Assembly (NCBI GenBank): GCA_964611575.1
Contig: CAZTAJ010000186.1
Span: 1 to 6,247 of the forward strand
Source: CAITUY01 sp964611575
GTDB lineage: Bacteria > Verrucomicrobiota > Kiritimatiellia > CAIKKV01 > CAITUY01
DNA length: 6,247 bases
Reading direction: 5' to 3'
Below the pieces are notes generated by a model, which was given only the letters and a program-made list of their open reading frames with translations, did no database searches and had not been told where the DNA came from. The translations under genes were made by a program, and so were the position numbers. Shown in pieces: positions 1-5,881 of this stretch (the first letter of the stretch is position 1; every line of letters starts with the position of its first letter).

Positions 1-70
1 AAAATGATCCCGCCCAATCCGCCTGCCGCCCTCACCCCTATTCGGAATCGGCGGAGGACCATGCTGCACC

Positions 71-98
71 TTGACAACATCTTCCGGAAGAGGACAAT
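71..98 (+). promoter_or_regulatory. Possible sigma70-type promoter for the repeat-protein gene
   Basis: A perfect TTGACA (71-76) is followed after 16 bases by GACAAT (93-98), which matches four of six bases of the TATAAT consensus. Transcription would start near 105 and leave a leader of about 100 bases before the ATG at 206. The surrounding 1-205 holds no convincing gene: an ORF starting at 4 is open but arginine-rich and runs out of frame into the next gene. The call rests on consensus matching only. Confidence 0.3.
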
Positions 99-205
99 TC
101 GAACTTCTAATAAGTTGCGAAGAGTACGTCCGCAGTCCAAGCGCCATGATGTTACGTACGTCGATGCGCTTGAAGACCTGCAACGCACCGTGAGGGGGAT
201 AAGAC

Positions 206-1420
206 ATGCGACGATCATTTGTGATGATGGCCTTGTGTGCAGTGGCGGGGGTAACAGAGGCGGGCAGCATCTCGGGTATCGTCACGGGTCCGGGCGGCAC
301 ACCGGTGCTCCCCGGCATCAAGGTTACCGCCTGGCGCAAGGGCTCCTTTGTTTGGTCAGGAAGCGGGAAGACCACCTCATCCAGCGGCGCATACACGTTC
401 ACCGGTCTTACGGCCGGGACATACCGGATGGAGTTCACTGATGACTCTAACGGCGTCTATGCCCATGAAACGTACGACCACAGTCCGCTGCTGTCCGCGG
501 GAACGGACCTCATCGTAACCGCCGGATCCAGCACCAACATCAATGTTTCTCTGGCGTCGGCTTCAGTGATCAAAGGGAAGGCGTTCGGTCCCGATGGGAG
601 TACCGGAGTCAGCGGCATTTCTGTGTGGGCCTACCTGCACGATGGAAACCTGGGGTGGAGGTGTATGGGTGAATACGCGAACTCCGACAGCACCGGCGGC
701 TACACCATTGGGGGGTTGGCGGCCACCACCTATCGAGTCAAGTTCCAGGATTCCGAGAACGGCGACTACGTCCTACAAGTATATGCGAATGCCACCGATC
801 TGGATTCGGGCACTGACGTGGATCTACCTGCTTCAACAACGGTTTCCAATATCAACCTGACGTTGGCCCAGGCAGGAAAGATCTCAGGGCGCGTCTGGAC
901 AACCAACGGCATCCCGCTGTCCGACGGGTGGGCGGACGTCTTGATGTGGGATGGATCACGCTGGACATATGCAACTGCGTCTGGTGGTTCCCTGAACAAC
1001 GAAGGCCGATACACAACGGGCGGTCTCAGCAGTGGCGTCTACCGGGTCCAATTCCACACACAGGACGAGAAGATGCTGAACGAGGTGTATGACAACGCGC
1101 TGGAGCCGGAATACGGCGCCAATATCACGGTGACAGCCGGCAACACGGTGAGCAACATCGACGCCGTCCTCGACACGCCCGCATGGCCTCCGCGGATCGT
1201 CCGCCTGGCACCCGCCTACAGTTGGTATAAGGTCGCCTTCACAGCGACGAATCGCGCAACCTGCGTGCTGCAGACCACAGCGTCCTTCACTAATGACTGG
1301 AACGATGTCGAAACGAATACTTACACCCTTAAGGGAGTAAACACGTTTTCGGTCTATCCTTCCGTCTATTCCCCGTTGGACATTCGGTTCTGGCGCATAC
1401 GAGGGCCAGCGCTGCCATGA
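206..1420 (+). CDS. Secreted protein with three carboxypeptidase-regulatory-like repeats
   Basis: This 404-residue protein starts at an ATG preceded by GAGGGGG (192-198) at good spacing. Residues 1-19 look like a Sec signal peptide: two arginines, a hydrophobic core, and a likely cut after Ala19. Three tandem repeats of about 100 residues follow, roughly 20-118, 121-222 and 224-323. Each opens with a strand like 'SISGIVT' or 'KISGRVW', has a central G-x-Y-T-x-x-GL then Y-R-(V/M)-x-F block, and ends with 'ITVTAG...NI...L'. This is the pattern of prealbumin-like carboxypeptidase-regulatory or CNA-B-type beta-sandwich folds. The last ~80 residues contain 'VLQTTASFTNDWNDV' and end near 'RFWRI', like the C-terminal tails of many secreted PVC-group proteins. 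No catalytic domain, LPXTG motif or C-terminal membrane segment is visible. It is probably an exported binding or structural protein; its ligand cannot be told. It seems unlinked to the sulfur genes downstream. Confidence 0.85.
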   Translation: MRRSFVMMALCAVAGVTEAGSISGIVTGPGGTPVLPGIKVTAWRKGSFVWSGSGKTTSSSGAYTFTGLTAGTYRMEFTDDSNGVYAHETYDHSPLLSAGTDLIVTAGSSTNINVSLASASVIKGKAFGPDGSTGVSGISVWAYLHDGNLGWRCMGEYANSDSTGGYTIGGLAATTYRVKFQDSENGDYVLQVYANATDLDSGTDVDLPASTTVSNINLTLAQAGKISGRVWTTNGIPLSDGWADVLMWDGSRWTYATASGGSLNNEGRYTTGGLSSGVYRVQFHTQDEKMLNEVYDNALEPEYGANITVTAGNTVSNIDAVLDTPAWPPRIVRLAPAYSWYKVAFTATNRATCVLQTTASFTNDWNDVETNTYTLKGVNTFSVYPSVYSPLDIRFWRIRGPALP

Positions 1421-1632
1421 TGAACCGGGCCGCCTTGAGGGTGCCGTATCGCCACTCAGTGTCCAGAAGGATTGCGAATGGCAGTAAATGACGGCCTTTG
1501 CCCGTAGGACCGTGCGACTGGTGCCATCTTGACCTGACGCCAGGAAATATTCTCCAATAAGAACTTCCTTAACAAGAACTTCCTTGCAAAAGACGATCAA
1601 ATCGATCATTTTTATAGTCAATTGGAGCGGAC
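1421..1632. other. Intergenic region upstream of the Rrf2 gene
   Basis: These 212 bases carry no supported gene. The first part is GC-rich and shows no clear terminator for the preceding gene. The last ~90 bases turn AT-rich and hold a tandem repeat (1559-1585), two copies of CGATCA (1594-1599 and 1603-1608) and the ribosome-binding GGAG (1624-1627). A TTGACC at 1529-1534 could be a -35 element, but no good -10 lies at the right distance. The promoter of the regulator-metY-thiS-thiF operon is expected here. Confidence 0.5.
1559..1585 (+). repeat. Perfect 12-base direct repeat, candidate operator
   Basis: AAGAACTTCCTT occurs at 1559-1570 and again at 1574-1585, a 15-base period with a 3-base spacer. 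It lies 48 bases upstream of the Rrf2 start codon, inside the likely promoter region. Two tandem sites there would suit an autoregulating repressor. The period is longer than one helical turn, and the unit is not a clear dyad, so binding by Rrf2 is an inference from position only. Confidence 0.4.
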
Positions 1633-2076
1633 ATGGGTGTTTCTACCAAAGCGCGCTATGCCTTACGGATCATGGTGAGGCTGGCCCGCATGGCACCGGG
1701 CGACTCGGCCACCGTGCAGGTTCTGTCGGCGCGGGAGGATTTGTCGACGGATTATGCGGCGCAGATCATGATGGCCATGCGACGTTCCGGATTGGTCGTG
1801 AGCCGGCGCGGCGTGGGAGGCGGCGTGGCATTGGCACGACTGGCGTCGCTGATCTCGGTCGCGGATGTCGTCGAGGCGGCGGAAGGCCCCATCCGGGTGG
1901 TGGATTGCGCGGAGAACGGCGCCGACTGCCGCCGGGCGCCCCAGTGCGTGACGCGCGAGGTGTGGGAGGAGGCAACGCGCCGGTTGAAATCCTTCTTTGA
2001 AGGCGTTACGTTGGACTCGCTCGCGGCCCGTGCCGAGGCTCAGGAGAAGCGCAGTGGAACAATGTTCGATATTTGA
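1633..2076 (+). CDS. Rrf2-family transcriptional regulator with an IscR-like cysteine triad
   Basis: This 147-residue protein has the usual Rrf2 length. Its N-terminal winged helix-turn-helix opens with 'STKARYALRIMVRLA' (4-18), and the wing carries 'SRRGVGGGVALAR' (57-69), close to the family's S-x-R-G-x-G-G-G-Y-x-L-A. Three cysteines, C92, C99 and C105, fall almost exactly where Escherichia coli IscR has its Fe-S ligands (C92, C98, C104), so a cluster-binding or thiol-sensing role is plausible. The start is supported by GGAG at 1624-1627, five bases upstream. It is the first gene of the operon, 41 bases before metY, and therefore probably controls the downstream sulfur genes and itself. In Rrf2 relatives, CymR governs cysteine metabolism and IscR Fe-S assembly. 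Which signal this one reads cannot be seen from sequence. The family call is strong; the specific target is inferred. Confidence 0.92.
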   Translation: MGVSTKARYALRIMVRLARMAPGDSATVQVLSAREDLSTDYAAQIMMAMRRSGLVVSRRGVGGGVALARLASLISVADVVEAAEGPIRVVDCAENGADCRRAPQCVTREVWEEATRRLKSFFEGVTLDSLAARAEAQEKRSGTMFDI

Positions 2077-2106
2077 TCCTGACTACAACTGAACGAAAGA
2101 GCAGAC

Positions 2107-2114
2107 AAGGAGAA
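2107..2114 (+). promoter_or_regulatory. Shine-Dalgarno site fixing the metY start
   Basis: AAGGAGAA lies four to five bases before the ATG at 2118. It favours that start over the in-frame upstream ATG at 2073, which overlaps the end of the Rrf2 gene and would add 15 residues unlike the family's N-terminus. It also favours 2118 over the in-frame ATG at 2127, which is too far from the site. Confidence 0.75.
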
Positions 2115-2117
2115 CCC

Positions 2118-3404
2118 ATGAGCGTCATGAGCAAGCACATTGAAACCCTGGCGTTGCACGCCGGACAGGAACCCGATCCCACCACCGGCTCGCGCGCCGT
2201 GCCGCTGTACCGGACCGCGGCCTACCAGTTCCGCAACACCGAGCACGCCGCCAACCTGTTCGGGTTGAAGGAACTCGGCAACATCTACACCCGGCTCATG
2301 AACCCGACACAGGATGTGCTCGAGAAACGCATGGCCGCACTTGAAGGCGGCGCCGCCGCCCTGGCCCTGGCCTCCGGCACCAGCGCGATTTTCTACTCCA
2401 TCATCAACCTCTGCCAGGCGGGCGACGAACTGGTGTCGGCCAACAACCTGTATGGCGGCTCATACACGCAGTTCCACGACATCCTGCCCCAGTTGGGTAT
2501 TCACACGCACTTCGTTGACCCGCGCGATCCCCAGGCCTATGCCCGCGCGATCACGCCGAAAACCAAACTGCTCTACGTCGAAACCATCGGCAATCCCGGG
2601 CTGGACGTGGCCGACATTCCCGCCATCGCCAAGATCGCGCACGCCCACGGCCTGCCGCTGATCGTGGACAGCACCTTCAGCACGCCCTTCCTGCAGCGAC
2701 CGCTGGATCAGGGCGCCGATATCGTCGTGCATTCACTGACCAAATGGCTGGGCGGTCACGGCATCGGCCTCGGCGGCGTTGTGATCGACTCGGGGCGCTT
2801 CGACTGGAAGAGCGGCAAGTTTCCGCTATTGTCGGAGCCCGATCCGAGCTACCACAACATCCGGTATGCGCACGATCTCGGCCCGTTGGCGCCGCTGGCC
2901 TACATCTTGCGCATGCGATTGGTGCCGCTCCGCAACCTGGGCGCCTGCATTTCGCCCGATAACGCGTGGCAGTTCCTGCAGGGGATCGAAACCCTGCCGT
3001 TGCGCATGGAACGGCATTGCCGGAACGCCCTGTCGGTCGCCCGCCATCTCAAGGACCACGCGTCGGTGGCCTGGGTGCGGTTCCCCGGACTCGAGGACGA
3101 CCCCGCGCATGCGGTGGCCAAGCGCGTTCTGCACAACGGGTTCGGCGGCATGGTCGTATTCGGCATCAAGGGCGGCGCGGAGGCGGGCCGGAAGTTCATC
3201 GAGAGCCTGAAACTCTTCTCGCATCTCGCCAACGTGGGCGATGCCAAGAGCCTGGCGATCCACCCGGCGACCACCACGCACTCGCAACTCACCGAGGCGC
3301 AGCAACGGGAGGGCCAGATCACCCCGGAACTGGTGCGGCTGTCGATCGGTGTGGAGCACATCGACGACATCCTTGCCGACCTTGACCAGGCGTTGAAGGC
3401 ATGA
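2118..3404 (+). CDS. metY: O-acetylhomoserine sulfhydrylase (MetY), PLP-dependent
   Basis: This 428-residue enzyme of the Cys/Met-metabolism PLP family converts O-acetylhomoserine plus a sulfide source to homocysteine in the cytoplasm. Its length fits MetY, which is longer than MetB or MetC. The N-terminus 'ETLALHAGQEPDPTTGSRAVP' region (9-29) is typical of the family. Y57 and R59 in 'IYTRLMNPT' match the phosphate-binding tyrosine-arginine pair. 'ASGTSA' (85-90), D184 in 'LIVDSTFSTP', and the Schiff-base lysine K209 in 'VVHSLTKWLGGHG' are all present. The C-terminus has 'ATTTHSQLTEAQQ' (384-396) and 'LVRLSIGVEHIDDI' (405-418). The stop overlaps the thiS start in ATGA, so translation of the two is coupled. 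Co-transcription with a sulfur carrier and its activating enzyme suggests that a protein thiocarboxylate, not free sulfide, may be the sulfur donor. The alternative name is O-acetylhomoserine aminocarboxypropyltransferase. O-acetylserine or O-succinylhomoserine use cannot be excluded. Confidence 0.93.
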   Translation: MSVMSKHIETLALHAGQEPDPTTGSRAVPLYRTAAYQFRNTEHAANLFGLKELGNIYTRLMNPTQDVLEKRMAALEGGAAALALASGTSAIFYSIINLCQAGDELVSANNLYGGSYTQFHDILPQLGIHTHFVDPRDPQAYARAITPKTKLLYVETIGNPGLDVADIPAIAKIAHAHGLPLIVDSTFSTPFLQRPLDQGADIVVHSLTKWLGGHGIGLGGVVIDSGRFDWKSGKFPLLSEPDPSYHNIRYAHDLGPLAPLAYILRMRLVPLRNLGACISPDNAWQFLQGIETLPLRMERHCRNALSVARHLKDHASVAWVRFPGLEDDPAHAVAKRVLHNGFGGMVVFGIKGGAEAGRKFIESLKLFSHLANVGDAKSLAIHPATTTHSQLTEAQQREGQITPELVRLSIGVEHIDDILADLDQALKA

Positions 3405-3601
3405 ACGTAACGTTGAACGGCGAAGCCCGTGAACTGCCGGCCCCGCTGACGTTGCAGCAGTGGCTGGCGGAGATCAACCCCGGCGGCGGCCGCGTGGCGG
3501 TGGTGGTCAACGACCGCGTCATTCCGGCGACGGAACGCGCGAGCCTGATGCTGAAGGATGGCGATGTGGTCGAAGTTCTGACATTCGCCGGCGGGGGCTG
3601 A
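3401..3601 (+). CDS. thiS: ThiS-like sulfur carrier protein (possible HcyS-type)
   Basis: This 66-residue protein has ThiS length and shape: a beta-grasp fold opening 'MNVTLNGEARELP' and carrying 'VAVVVNDRVIPATERASLML' (32-51), then 'KDGDVVEVLTFAGGG' at the C-terminus. The exposed terminal Gly-Gly is the site that becomes acyl-adenylated and then thiocarboxylated. It starts inside the metY stop (ATGA) and ends four bases before thiF. In thiamine synthesis ThiS feeds thiazole synthase ThiG, but no thiG, thiH or thiO is in the window. The tight link to metY instead suggests a carrier for homocysteine synthesis, like HcyS of Wolinella succinogenes. Unlike that protein, which is known to carry an extra C-terminal alanine, this one already ends in glycine. 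The fold call is firm; the pathway assignment is inferred. Confidence 0.88.
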   Translation: MNVTLNGEARELPAPLTLQQWLAEINPGGGRVAVVVNDRVIPATERASLMLKDGDVVEVLTFAGGG

Positions 3602-3605
3602 TGCC

Positions 3606-4346
3606 ATGGCGTTGACGGGAGAACAACAAGCGCGCTACGCCCGGCACCTGTCGTTGCCGGAAATCGGCGCGGCCGGACAGGCGAAACTGCAAGCCGGCCG
3701 CGTTCTGGTAATCGGCGCGGGCGGCCTGGGCTCACCGGCCGCCTTCTACCTGGCAGCGGCCGGCGTCGGCACACTCGGGTTGATCGACAGTGACGTTATT
3801 GAGTTAAGCAACCTGCAGCGCCAGATTCTTCACACCACGGCCGGCTTCGGACGCCTCAAAGTCGATTCGGCGCGTGACACCCTGCAAGCGCTGAACCCCG
3901 GCGTGGTTATTCACACCCACCCGGTACGATTGACGGAGCAGAACGCTCCTGCCCTGCTTGCCCCGTATGATTTCGTGATCGATGCCACGGACAATTTCGC
4001 GTCGAAATTCCTGATCGCCGATGCCTGCCATCGCGCCGGCAAACCGAACTCGCACGCAGGCATTGCGCGGTTCATCGGCCAGACGATGACCGTGCATCCC
4101 GGCCGAACGGCCTGCTACCGATGCGTATTCGAGGAACCGCCGGAAGAGAAACCAGGCGCAACGCCCCAAGGCCCGCTCGGCGTCGTGCCGGGCGTCATCG
4201 GAACGATCCAGGCCACCGAGGCCATCAAGCATCTGCTGGGGATTGGCCGACCGCTGACCGATTGCCTGCTGGTCTACGACGCGCTGGCCCTGACCTTCCG
4301 CCGCATCCCCGTGCAACGCAATCCCCATTGCCGCCTGTGCGGATGA
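3606..4346 (+). CDS. thiF: ThiF/MoeB/HesA-family sulfur-carrier adenylyltransferase
   Basis: This 246-residue E1-like enzyme adenylates the C-terminal glycine of a sulfur carrier, here most likely the adjacent ThiS. The nucleotide fold shows 'VIGAGGLGSP' (35-44) and D61. ATP-contact residues R72 ('SNLQRQ'), K85 and D129 ('IDATDNF') match E. coli MoeB R73, K86 and D130. A zinc site is formed by C170/C173 ('CYRC') and C242/C245 ('CRLC'), matching MoeB C172, C175, C244 and C247. There is no C-terminal rhodanese domain. The crossover loop (about 182-192, 'KPGATPQGPLG') lacks the cysteine that many ThiF and MoeB proteins have there, with Gln188 near that spot. A covalent acyl-disulfide through that residue is therefore unlikely. 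The gene starts four bases after thiS and ends with tandem stops TGA TAG. MoeB for molybdopterin is a possible alternative, but the neighbours favour ThiS/HcyS activation. Confidence 0.9.
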   Translation: MALTGEQQARYARHLSLPEIGAAGQAKLQAGRVLVIGAGGLGSPAAFYLAAAGVGTLGLIDSDVIELSNLQRQILHTTAGFGRLKVDSARDTLQALNPGVVIHTHPVRLTEQNAPALLAPYDFVIDATDNFASKFLIADACHRAGKPNSHAGIARFIGQTMTVHPGRTACYRCVFEEPPEEKPGATPQGPLGVVPGVIGTIQATEAIKHLLGIGRPLTDCLLVYDALALTFRRIPVQRNPHCRLCG

Positions 4347-4376
4347 TAGTCGCCGCTTGCCGCCGGCAAACCGTGG

Positions 4377-4595
4377 CCCTGCCAGCCCGTTGAAAAATAC
4401 GGTTCGCGAGGACGCTCGCCCAAGGATTCGACGGCGGCCCAATTCCCTGGAGGGGCGAGCTTGCGAGCCCGTCTTCCTCCGGCGTCGCAAGCTCCGCCCT
4501 CCAAGTCCTTCGGTCCTTCTCTTCTCCCCTGGAGGAGCGAACGTCCCCGCGAGCCGAGAAACAGGCGAGGATCATTTTCCGACAGGCTGCTAGGG
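4377..4595. mobile_element. MITE-like palindromic element between convergent operons
   Basis: About 219 bases form a nested imperfect palindrome. The ends are related inverted repeats: 4377-4398 matches the complement of 4574-4595 at 17 of 22 bases, each containing a CAGCC(C/T)GT core followed by an A-rich run. Further in, 4401-4420 pairs with 4536-4555 (16 of 20). In the middle, 4449-4466 pairs with 4485-4502 (16 of 18) around an 18-base loop. No transposase is encoded, and I see no convincing target duplication. ORFs crossing it are low-complexity and differ in every frame, so it is not treated as coding. It sits just after thiF in a non-coding spot between converging genes, where insertion would be tolerated. 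It may be a non-autonomous insertion element or a large dispersed REP-like repeat; its long hairpin could also act as a transcription barrier. Confidence 0.65.
4449..4502. repeat. Central stem-loop of the palindromic element
   Basis: GGAGGGGCGAGCTTGCGA (4449-4466) faces TCGCAAGCTCCGCCCTCC (4485-4502), giving 16 of 18 Watson-Crick pairs with two adjacent mismatches and an 18-base loop. A third related segment, CTGGAGGAGCGAACGT (4530-4545), suggests the arms derive from a common unit. There is no T-tract after it on either strand, so it is not a classical terminator, although a stem this strong may pause polymerase from either operon. Confidence 0.6.
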
Positions 4596-4802
4596 TTCCT
4601 GCTTCCGTTCTGAGTCCAGGTAGGACTCCAATTCATTCCTGCTGGCCGCCTTGACTGTGTCGTGAATCATCTCTAGAGCCATGAAGCCGCCTCGAGAGGT
4701 TATGAACTCTCTCTCATGGCACTTCAGCGGCCTGCCCAGTTTCTTCTGGGCATCAGCGATGATCGCTTTGTGCCATCGTCTGACGGTGAGGTCCCATATC
4801 AT
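4590..4802 (-). CDS. Small conserved-looking hypothetical protein, possibly a truncated gene
   Basis: This 70-residue reading frame looks protein-like: balanced composition, an amphipathic region 'WHKAIIADAQKKLGRP' (10-25), then 'HEREFITSRGGFMALEMIHD' (29-48) and a charged C-terminus 'ELESYLDSERKQEP'. It has no signal peptide or membrane segment. I do not recognise a characterised function. No Shine-Dalgarno sequence precedes the ATG. The frame stays open upstream beyond 4880, and the upstream residues next to the start ('KVRAQHSRFECD') also look protein-like, so the ATG may be internal and the gene a fragment. Its last codon and TAG stop fall within the terminal repeat of the palindromic element, so insertion of that element may have set the 3' end. 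It lies 79 bases downstream of cysK on the same strand and could be read through from it. Real coding is likely but not proven. Confidence 0.5.
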   Translation of the reverse strand: MIWDLTVRRWHKAIIADAQKKLGRPLKCHEREFITSRGGFMALEMIHDTVKAASRNELESYLDSERKQEP

Positions 4803-4881
4803 GTCGCACTCGAATCTCGAATGTTGTGCCCGGACCTTGGCGGCCGAACGCGACGGAATGTGGCCGGGGCCCCCGCCCCCC
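4803..4881. other. Short gap after cysK without a clear terminator
   Basis: Read on the minus strand, a G/C-rich run with GGCCCCGGCC follows the cysK stop, but it has no stem-loop with T-tract. The direct repeat ATTCGAG occurs twice just before the small ORF's ATG. Nothing here resembles a strong promoter for the small ORF. Confidence 0.4.
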
Positions 4882-5841
4882 TCAGCCGCCGATGCCTTCG
4901 AACAGCACGGTCGAGAGATAACGTTCCCCCGCGTCGGGCAGAATGACCACGATGGTCTTTCCCGCGAATTCCGGCAGGTGCGCCAGGCGCACGGCGGCGG
5001 CGGCCGCGGCCCCGCAGGAAATGCCGACGAGCATCCCCTCCTCTTTCGCGAGCCGGCGCGCGAAGGCCACCGCCTCGGCGCTCTCCACCTGTTCGACGCG
5101 ATCCACCAGCGCCAGGTCCAACGTGTCCGGGATGAACCCCGCGCCGATGCCCTGGATCTTGTGCGGCCCCGGCTTGAGTTCCAGACCGGCGCGTTTCTGT
5201 GTGATCACCGGGCTCTCCTTCGGCTCCACGGCCACGGACAGAATGGATTTGCCGCGGCTGTGCTTGATGTAACGGGAAACGCCCGTGATCGTGCCGCCGG
5301 TCCCGACCCCGGAAACGATGACGTCAATACCACCGTCAGTGTCGGTCCAGATCTCCGGCCCGGTGGTCTTCTCGTGGATCGCCGGGTTGGCCGGGTTCTT
5401 GAACTGCTGCGGCAGGAAATAGCGGTCCGGGTCGGAGGCCGCCAGGTCCTCGGCGCGCTTGATGGCGCCCTTCATGCCTTCGGCGCCCGGCGTCAGGATC
5501 AGGTTGGCCCCGAACGCCGCCAGCACACGGCGGCGCTCGATGCTCATCGTTTCCGGCATGGTCAGCGTCAGCTTGTACCCGCGCGCCGCCGCCACGTAGG
5601 CCAGCGCAATGCCGGTGTTGCCGCTCGTGGGCTCCACGATCTCCACACCGCGTTTCAGCACGCCTCGTTTCTCCGCGTCCCAGATCATCGCGGCGCCGAT
5701 GCGGCACTTGACCGAGTAGGCGGGATTCCGGCCCTCGATTTTGGCCAGCACAATGCCCTTCGCCCCCTCCGTTACGCGATTCAGCCTGACCAACGGGGTA
5801 TTGCCGATCGATTCCGAGTTGTCCTTGTATATCCTGCTCAT
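4882..5841 (-). CDS. cysK: Cysteine synthase A (O-acetylserine sulfhydrylase)
   Basis: This 319-residue PLP enzyme makes cysteine from O-acetylserine and sulfide in the cytoplasm. It aligns by eye over nearly its whole length with E. coli CysK. K45 in 'NPAYSVKCRIGAAMIWDAEK' is the Schiff-base lysine, and the context is CysK-like rather than CysM-like. 'EPTSGNTGIALA' (70-81) is the substrate loop, 'GTGGT' (180-184) holds the PLP phosphate, and S275 in 'GISCGAA' contacts the ring nitrogen. 'GPHKIQGIGAGFIP' (225-238) is diagnostic. There is no CBS regulatory domain, which argues against a classical eukaryote-type cystathionine beta-synthase, although such an activity cannot be excluded. The start has GAAAGGA (5850-5856) eight bases upstream. 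It follows the trans-sulfuration gene by 40 bases, indicating an operon transcribed toward the plus-strand sulfur genes. Confidence 0.95.
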   Translation of the reverse strand: MSRIYKDNSESIGNTPLVRLNRVTEGAKGIVLAKIEGRNPAYSVKCRIGAAMIWDAEKRGVLKRGVEIVEPTSGNTGIALAYVAAARGYKLTLTMPETMSIERRRVLAAFGANLILTPGAEGMKGAIKRAEDLAASDPDRYFLPQQFKNPANPAIHEKTTGPEIWTDTDGGIDVIVSGVGTGGTITGVSRYIKHSRGKSILSVAVEPKESPVITQKRAGLELKPGPHKIQGIGAGFIPDTLDLALVDRVEQVESAEAVAFARRLAKEEGMLVGISCGAAAAAAVRLAHLPEFAGKTIVVILPDAGERYLSTVLFEGIGG

Positions 5842-5881
5842 GTGCGTTGTCCTTTCATGTTACTCAAGACGGTGGGGTCGC

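Noticed and set aside
4..441. A 145-residue plus-strand ORF at the left edge
   Set aside because: It overlaps the signal peptide and first repeat of the secreted protein in another frame and has an arginine- and histidine-rich, non-protein-like composition.
1613..1618. TATAGT as the -10 box for the Rrf2 operon
   Set aside because: It would place the transcript start at the ribosome-binding GGAG, and no -35 element lies at a suitable distance.
956..1621. A 221-residue minus-strand ORF across the repeat-protein gene and the intergenic region
   Set aside because: It overlaps a gene with a clear signal peptide and repeats, and its own sequence has no recognisable fold or good ribosome site.
2073..2117. 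An upstream in-frame start for metY at 2073
   Set aside because: It overlaps the Rrf2 stop and has no ribosome site, whereas AAGGAGAA sits correctly before 2118.
2826..3607. Two long minus-strand ORFs antisense to metY and thiS
   Set aside because: They lie opposite conserved MetY and ThiS motifs and have compositionally skewed sequences typical of GC-rich shadow frames.
4357..4369. A small hairpin, TTGCC-GCC-GGCAA, just after thiF, as a terminator
   Set aside because: The stem is only five pairs and no T-run follows on either strand.
3804..4490. A 228-residue minus-strand ORF antisense to thiF and running into the palindromic element
   Set aside because: It opposes the fully conserved ThiF-family frame, and its N-terminal part is translated repeat DNA.
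4225..4636. Several overlapping ORFs through the palindromic element in different frames
   Set aside because: All are low-complexity translations of inverted-repeat DNA with no frame favoured; the repeat structure explains the sequence better.
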